This document shows, piece by piece, positions 57,701 to 64,000 of a DNA stretch of 64,000 nucleotides (positions are counted from its first letter, which is position 1; each line of letters starts with the position of its first letter). The stretch is taken from the NCBI RefSeq assembly GCF_902167145.1, contig NC_050098.1:114056207-114120206 (forward strand). Reading direction: 5' to 3'. Position numbers and translations under genes: made by a program. This DNA comes from Zea mays (Eukaryota; Streptophyta; Magnoliopsida; Poales; Poaceae). Under the pieces are notes generated by a model. That model did not search any database. It was not told where the DNA came from and saw only the letters and a program-made list of their open reading frames with translations.

Positions 57701-58961
57701 CTGCCTAGCTCAGGGGTTATCCTGAGGAAGGATGACTTCTACCTACAAGAATATATTTTCATTGGGAGCATGGTGGGACTTACTGCAAAGTTCCCTGTGA
57801 TGCTCTTTTCATCCTAAGGAACACAAACAATCCTAAGGGTGGAAATACTTAAATCGGGACTTGGGTTAGGAACAGGTGATGTTCTACCCAGGTTGATTAA
57901 GGATTGATGCGTATGTAGGCTTGCTGACCGAGGACCCTTTAACTGGTCACATGCCTCGTCATGGGTAAGCCTTGCCTCGGGCAGACTAAGGCCAGAATAA
58001 GATAACACAAAATGCGCGTGGAGCGGTGGTGAGAGTAGCGTGTACCCTCCGTAGCAAGAGGCTGGACGGTGGTGTATTTGTGCTCTTGGTTTGTGTGAAC
58101 CTGATCTGGTCTTAAGAACCCCGGTGGCGGGTTGACATATGCAAGGGTTAAGTGCTACATATGTCGTGTGATTGGAGATCCTCAGCTGAGTATAATCGAT
58201 TCGGATCGCCGTACCTTCGCGGATATGAAGACTTGGTCACTGCCTTGCATCCTAAGTCAGGATGTGAACAGTATGAATAAAAATGATGTTGTATTGATGA
58301 GATGGTGAAAGTAGACCATATGCAAACAGAGTCTATTAATACTTAATCTGGCATTAAAATGTTGAAAGTAAGGACTCACTTTAGTAAGCTATTTCTGCAA
58401 AAGTATCTAAGTTGATTCTTGCTAAAGCCTCTCCTTGATTCCCAAATCCAGCATATCCTTGAGAGTCTTTTACTTTGTCGGGTAAGTCTTGCGAAAGTAC
58501 ACTTCGTACTCAGGGCTTTGTCCCATGTTGTTTTAGGTGAAGGAGCGACAACCTTTTGTTGCTTCTGTTCTAAGGTGGTACCAAAGGAAGAACACAAGGA
58601 ATGAAGTGCGGGAGGAAAGGATCCTCCATCTAGGACTTTTGTGAAAAACTTATCGGGAGGAGTTTTTGCCTCCCTTGGTATATGTAATAATATTACTCTG
58701 CACTCCTAGGATATAATCTGGTCTGTACATATTCAACTTGATCTTACTTTCTAAATAAATGTAAGTTTATGTAATCGCTTCTGCATCTCTATATCTCCGA
58801 TGGTTTGTAATGTCTGCAAGACGGGTAAAACGCTCTTGGGAAAGGTAAAGAGTAAGATACCAAACTTGTCAAGTGATTCAGGAACATCTACAGGGTTGTC
58901 TGATGTCTGTTGGACAAGGACAACTGTAGGTGGGCCTAATTACTTGGGAGGTTCCGTCACA
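54784..58961 (+). repeat. Solo LTR, 4178 bp, long-LTR Gypsy
   Basis: TGTAACACCGCCTGG..GGTTCCGTCACA with a perfect duplication TATGG (54779-54783 and 58962-58966). No internal element sequence, PBS or coding region is present, so it is a solo LTR. The length suggests the Flip-type families of maize (from memory). The middle (55600-56850) is GC-rich, and 57340-57480 is a purine-rich stretch without a supported gene. Confidence 0.85.
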
Positions 58962-59256
58962 TATGGGGGGTGTGAGACAGCAAGAGTGAGCTCACATATG
59001 TTCATAGCTCAATAAGTTGTGGGGAATAATGTGCATGAACTCGCCAAAGGTGGGAGCTCATGTGAAGTGTAAGGCTTACCAAAGAGGATGGTTAGAGCTG
59101 AGCATTGCTTTTAAAGTTGGTCAAAATTTTATTAGCAGTTACTAAGTATAAGTAAATACCAACCCAATAAAGTAGTAGAACAAAAGTAACAACATCACCT
59201 GCGATGCAATGCATATGACAAATTGAATTTAGTTCCATAAATTAATCATGTGAGGA
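58962..59256 (-). repeat. Minus-strand chromovirus-type LTR, second piece
   Basis: TATGGGGGGTGTGAGACAGC then GTGAGCTCACATATG matches 47600-47690 of the other solo LTR. It is cut by the Tat element at 59257. Confidence 0.75.
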
Positions 59257-59873
59257 TGTTGGGAACTTGTTCTCAAATGCTATAAATTAAGAACAAGGCA
59301 ACATGAAATGTTAAATATTAATGCCCTTCGTCCGCAGAAGCATTATTTCCCCAAGGATTTAATGAGCTCCGGACGAAGGCCATAAACAAAATATCGCGAA
59401 GGTCATACCTTCGTGGTTAAACTTGAAAAACAGTATGAAGCAAAATACAAAACACAAGACATTATAGAAAGATATACCGAAAATGAATAACAACATATAT
59501 ATATATATCTTATTATATGAACCTAAATATTGAAACATAATATTTAGGCACATTTGTACCTTCGTCCTAGCAGAAAGCAATAATCCCAGCGTAATGTGCC
59601 AATGAATACAAGATTGCATGAACAGTACAGAGGTACTGTTCACCTATTTATAGGCACAGGGCGTAGCCTGTGAGGAATTACAATTATGCCCCTCATAAGG
59701 GATTACAACGGTGACCCAAACATATATGGACAAAAAGGCCATTCTACTTTTATGTCGGTTTGTAAATTCCGAAGCTTCATGAAAAGGAACCTTCGGTCAT
59801 TTTCATACGAACAGCTTCAGCCGAAAACCGCTTCTTCCTACAAGACCTTCGGCGACGAAGCATAGTCCCAACA
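59257..59873 (-). repeat. 3' LTR of the third Tat element
   Basis: 617 bp, TGTTGGGAACTTG..GTCCCAACA on plus. Sense TATA box (TATTTATA on plus) at 59645-59652. The first 150 bp align in inverse with the end of the Zeon LTR (GAACAAGGCAACATGAAATG). Confidence 0.88.
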
Positions 59874-59890
59874 GTAGCCCCTTTCGCGGC
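59874..59890 (-). other. Polypurine tract of the third Tat element
   Basis: GTAGCCCCTTTCGCGGC on plus next to the LTR; similar to the Zeon tract GCGAGGGGCTAC. Confidence 0.7.
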
Positions 59891-60131
59891 GCTAGATCGT
59901 TTTTCGTAACGAGCTTGATCCATGAAAAAAGTCTCCTAAGCTTCAGGAAGCCGAAGGTCCAAAAAACACCTTCCCTGAGCTCGTTATCGAGGAACGATTC
60001 AGTTTCCCAGCGCATAGCGGTCCCACCTTGCAGAGTTACTGTTTGGTCTCTGCGGTCCACCGCGCAGCGAGTGCAAGCGGCTGTCCGCCTGGTGTAAAAA
60101 TCCTGGCGCTTCGCCTTCTTACCTGCAGTAC

Positions 60132-60139
60132 TATATAAA
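60132..60139 (+). promoter_or_regulatory. TATA box of antisense gene copy 3
   Basis: TATATAAA, 184 bp before the ATG at 60323 and about 260 bp inside the LTR edge. Confidence 0.65.
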
Positions 60140-60322
60140 CAGACGAGTAGGTGTGAAGTTACACAGCATTCATTGCTATTTGCACTGTTTTGCTGCCAAA
60201 ATTTTTAACCATAGCCGAAGCTTGACTCTCGGAATCGAACGAAGCTCCAGCTTGAAGCCTGCTTCGTCAGAAGAAAAAACTTAGGAAGAAAAAATATCTA
60301 ATTCCCACAAATTCAGAATTAA

Positions 60323-63224
60323 ATGGCCAGAGTGCGTTCTACCGCTAGGATTGAGCGTGAGGGAGGCGAAGCTGAAGGTTCGGAGACTATGCCCATCTCC
60401 GAAGCAATGCAGCGATCCGGGCTAGTAACTTCAGAAAAAATCCCCAGTGCCGATGCAGAACAAGCAACTGCTGAAGAAGAAAACATTGAGGAAACTGATC
60501 CTGAAGATGATTATCGTATTGCTATGCCAAGTAAGCCCAGCCACTTGGACTTCGGAAAGTCTACTGTTTCGAAGGCTGATCTCTCCAAGATGGTAAAGTT
60601 GGGTTTTTTCAGTGAAAGTCAGAAGAAGCTACTACGCTTTGGTGAGGAAGAACTTACCCCAAAGCCGGAGAAGGATGAAATAGTCATTTTCAAGAGCTTT
60701 CTAAAGGCTGGATTAAGATTCCCCCTTCATGGGATTATTGCAGAGGTACTGAAGAGGTTTGGTATTTACTTTCATCAGTTGACTCCTAACACTATCGTTA
60801 GGCTTAGTGTTTATATCTGGGCCCTCCGAAGCCAAGCGGTGGAACCGTTTGCGGACAGCTTTTGCCAAGTTCACGAGCTGCACTATCAGACAAAGGCTAG
60901 AAAAGATGGATTGCATGACAATTTTGGTTGCTATAATTTTGCTTATCGGAAAACCACAAAGTTTCCTGTAATCAGCTACCGAAGCAAATGGGCAGCAGGC
61001 TGGAAGTCGGAGTGGTTCTATGTCAAGGTTGATGATGACAAGGAGAAGCTTGTGCAAAGTCCACTTGAACTAATCTTCGGAGAAACCCGACCTCGTTGCA
61101 ACATGACATCAGAAGGTCCAACCCAACAAGCGTTGAATGAATTCAGAATTATTTCAGAGCATATCAGTACAAGAGACCTGGTTCAGGAGTTTTTGGCTTT
61201 CAGGGTTTTTCCTAGTTTAAAAGAATGGGAAATGCCGAAGCTAGAGGGGGCGAAAAAAGAAGGAGAACTTGTGCGGTTACCTTACTATTTCAAGTTTAAG
61301 AAATATTTTAAAACACCTTGCCAAGAGTGGCTGGATACAATTGAAGTAATGTGCAATGAAATACTCGGCAATTACTCCAAAAAAGAAGATCAGTTGATGA
61401 CTGCGGCCTTCGGCACCCGTCCGAAGCGAAGATTGAATCGAGTGCTGGACGCCTTGAGTTTTGAATACCCTGACTACGAAAATTTGAATAAAGGTGTCGG
61501 AGGCCGGAAAAGGAAAAGGATAGCCGAAGCTTTAAACGAAGATGAGAAAGAACCATCAAAAGAGAAGAAAATTCCGAAGAAGAGGAAAGTAACATCTCCG
61601 AAGCAAAAAGTATCCGACGAAGAGGAGACTCCCGCATCACACTCTGCCACTGACGTGGAAGAAATTTTGAAGGTAATGACTGAATCCCTGCCTGTGAAGC
61701 TAAGTCCATTGGGGTCTCAACTGACAAAGTTTTTTCAGAAGGAAAAGGAGCCGGAAAAAACGAAGAAAACGACTAAAACAAAGAGACAAAGAATCATCGC
61801 AGTGACAGAAGTTATTGATAAGACACCACCGAGAGCTTCAGCTCAGAAGATACCAGCGGGTGAAGAAATAACAAATACTAAAATCACACCTTCGGAGGTC
61901 GCGGCTGCCGAAGCTACCTCAACTGAAGATTTGAACTTGGAAAGCACAATCGAACACATCGACAAAATGCTGCTAGACATGGCCATAGAAGAAGCTACTA
62001 CTGTCGCCGAAGAGGCTATGGCCGCAGTGCCTAGGAAAGAAAAGGAAATTGCTGACGAAGCTGACGAAGCTTCAGAGGACGAGGCCTTCATGTTTCAAAA
62101 TTTAGTTGGAGAAAAATTGTCAAAATCCGAAATAGAAGAGCTTAAAGAGTATGCCAAATCTTGCGGATATAAACCAGGAGCACTCCTCTTCGGAGGTATT
62201 GATGATGAAAAATTAGACTGTATCCGGAATCAAACTGGAGCTAAGGTTATCGGTACTCTGTCAAAGAGTATTGGTTTTCCGAAGCTAGAAACGGACATTA
62301 GCCGCTACCGACGACAACATATCGTTGGTAGTTTATTTTATTCCAATTTCAAGGTGAACTACTTTTCCTCTGACTTTTATTGTGTTGGATAATGAAGACA
62401 TGTCTAACGAAAGTTGTTTTCGTGCAGAGTATGCTGTTGAGCAAAGCTTTGAAAATGCAGCAAGATCTGGAAGACAAGAAACACGAAGTTATAATTGAAA
62501 ATTTAGAAGGCAAAATAAAAGAGCAATCAACTACTATTGAAAAGAAGAACTTCGAGCTTCAGGCGACTGAAGGCCTATTGGCGGAAGCCGAAGCTAAAAT
62601 AACAGAACTGAACACGAAGCTTCTCTGCCAATCTGAACAATTTGAACAAGAAAAGCAAGAACTTAATGCAAAACTTGAAGCCGAAGTCCAACAAAATTCA
62701 GATTTGAAAAAACTATTGGCGGGCCTTCAAGACAAATGCTTGGAATTTAGCAACAAATGTATTCAACGACTGAGAAAAATTTTCCACTCAGTCGGAGCTA
62801 GCAGTGAGAAATTCACCCCGTCAGCTGAAGATTTACCAAAGACCTTCGAACATATTGAGGGTGAAATTGATGAGCTTGACGAAGTTATAGCCGGGCATGG
62901 TGACTTCTGCGCCTGGGTAGCTTCTCGGGGCACTGCTGCAGCTTTCCTAAAGGCTGGCTGCGATCATGGAAAGATTGTCAATAGGCCCAATTTCACTTTA
63001 TCTCCATCAATTCTAGATGACATTCCTAATCTCGCCCGAAGCATTTCCAATAGATTTGTAAAGATGATATGGACAAAAGGCGGGCGAGAAAAGGCTGGAG
63101 ACGAAGCTCGGAGTCATCTTGAACCAGTAAGAAATCATACCTTGTGCCTACCTCTTCCTTCAAGCTTGATTTTGACTTACAACAACTTAATTCATGCAGG
63201 ATGACGAAGCCGAAGCCGATGCTT
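60323..63224 (+). CDS. Antisense intron-containing gene of the third Tat element (copy 3)
   Basis: Exons 60323-62353, 62428-63126 and 63198-63224 give 918 aa with no stop. Introns are 74 and 71 bp (GTGAAC..GTGCAG and GTAAGA..ATGCAG), all phase 0. Start ATG in AATTAAATGGCC (MARVRSTARIEREGG). The domain near residues 118-195 has VIFKSFLKAGLRFPLHGIIA and YFHQLTPNTIVRLSVYIW, then FGCYNF and EWFYVKVDD; RLNRVLDALSFEYPDY and an NLS-like KKIPKKRKV follow. Exon 2 starts with a long coiled coil and ends with GDFCAW, AGCDH and IWTKGGRE. The last exon encodes only DDEAEADA. About 45 percent similar by eye to copy 2 in the domain blocks. Function unknown. Confidence 0.87.
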
Positions 63225-63697
63225 AAAGAGAATGACGCCGAAGCTGAGGTCCCTTGAAGATTAAATAGGAGTAGACTGTAGACAGACTCAAGAAACTTTT
63301 GAGATAACTTTTTGTAAATGTGACTAAACTTGTCTTTAATGAATTCTGTTCATACCTTGTAATATGCTCTTATCCTTCCATTAATGTATGAAAGATGCTT
63401 TGATGTAGACGAAATTATCTTTTTGAGCCGAAGGCGAAAAACCACCTTCCCTTCTTTTCGTACACAGCGAAGCATAGAAAACAACATTTCTCTTTCTTCC
63501 GAAGCTCTTCTTTTCGTACATGAAGAAGTAAAGAAGACAGTTATGCTATGATGATGGTTATCCTACATATGCCTGGATGAATGTTTATGAATGCAAATGC
63601 TATGATGTAATGTGATGTGCAAATGAATGTCCAATCACATATCCGAAGCCATAATCACAGCCATTATTTCCTTAGAAACAATCACACATCAGTGCTA

Positions 63698-64000
63698 ACT
63701 TTTCGCTGTAAGCTCTGCATTCCTTTAGGAACGACTTTGGAGCTTCTTCGCCTTTTACTTTCGGCGGAATCAGCGTTGACTTTTCGCTGTAAGCTCTGCA
63801 TTCCCTTAGGAACGACTTTGGAGCTTCTTCGCCTTTTACTTTCGGCGGAATCAGCGTTGACTTTTCGCTGTAAGCTCTGCATTCCCTTAGGAACGACTTT
63901 GGAGCTTCTTCGCCTTTTACTTTCGGCGGAATCAGCGTTGACTTTTCGCTGTAAGCTCTGCATTCCCTTAGGAACGACTTTGGAGCTTCTTCGCTTTTTA
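63698..64000. repeat. Tandem array, 81-bp unit, at least 3.7 copies, continues past the window
   Basis: ACTTTTCGCTG starts units at 63698, 63779, 63860 and 63941. Each has CTGCATTCCCTTAGGAACGA, CTTTGGAGCTTCTTCGCC and TTTCGGCGGAATCAGCG. It is the inverse-orientation homologue of the 64-bp Zeon array, in agreement with the opposite orientation of the two elements. Confidence 0.95.

Larger units (their letters stand above)
59257..64000 (-). mobile_element. Third Tat element (Zeon/cinful relative), right part outside the window
   Basis: Left end is the 3' LTR, then PPT, an antisense gene on plus and an 81-bp tandem array at the window edge; gag, pol and 5' LTR would lie further right. The LTR end (GCATTTGAGAACAAGT in sense) and repeats are related to the Zeon-like element but not identical. 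Left flank GAGGA; the other duplication is not visible. Stretch 63225-63697 is antisense 3' UTR with nothing else recognised. Confidence 0.85.

Noticed and set aside
63682..63963. Open minus-strand frame encoding a 27-residue repeat
   Set aside because: It exists because the 81-bp unit is divisible by three. The homologous Zeon array (64 bp) and the 80-bp array do not keep a frame, so it is not a conserved protein.

Overview
This is plant DNA, almost certainly maize (Zea mays) or a very close relative. It is a deep nest of LTR retrotransposons with one small host-type gene near the left edge. The attribution rests on recognising Opie-like and Ji-like Sireviruses (Copia) and a Zeon/cinful-like Tat element (Gypsy). 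Family names are from memory, not from a search.

Layout. 1-2544: decayed 3' end of a Sirevirus with its 3' LTR. 2700-3806: decayed chromovirus-type LTR. 4239-4570: tandem repeats. 4756-5159: a two-exon gene for a small secreted 10-cysteine peptide resembling the MEG (maternally expressed gene) family, with TATA box and poly(A) signal. 5221-6053: old LTR remnant. A plus-strand chromovirus-type LTR starts at 6054 and is cut into pieces by six insertions: (i) a Zeon-like element (6717-25924, TSD GCTGC), whose 5' LTR itself received a minus-strand Tat element (6998-18830, TSD CATGG/CAAGG); (ii) a 461-bp foldback element (25964-26424); (iii) an intact minus-strand Opie-like element (28404-37303, TSD CAAGT); (iv) a Ji-like element (37761-47009, TSD GTTAC); (v) a 3.2-kb solo LTR (47328-50495, TSD GGTTC); (vi) at 50542 a minus-strand chromovirus (3' LTR with a MITE, then a chromodomain fragment). 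The last is interrupted at 54501 by another minus-strand LTR. That LTR carries a 4.2-kb solo LTR (54784-58961, TSD TATGG) and is interrupted at 59257 by a third Tat element that runs off the window.

The most interesting system is shared by the three Tat elements. Each carries, antisense to gag-pol and next to its 3' LTR, an intron-containing gene with its own TATA box 130-190 bp upstream of the ATG. By hand splicing all three are fully open: 1147 aa (five exons), 1019 aa (three exons) and 918 aa (three exons). All share an N-terminal domain, a basic NLS-like linker, a coiled coil and a C-terminal domain. This holds even though gag-pol is broken in the first element and, in the Zeon copy, gag carries three stops and pol is absent. 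Between the antisense stop codon and the sense-strand gene (seen in the first two elements) lies a tandem array, of 80-bp, 64-bp and 81-bp units respectively. The 64-bp and 81-bp units are clearly homologous and the 80-bp unit looks distantly related. The two convergent genes are thus separated by a conserved repeat block.

Relative ages from hand-counted LTR differences: minus-strand Tat 2/478, Zeon about 3/668, Opie about 6/1227, Ji about 31/1210. This agrees with the nesting and with the state of the coding regions (Opie intact, Ji with several stops).
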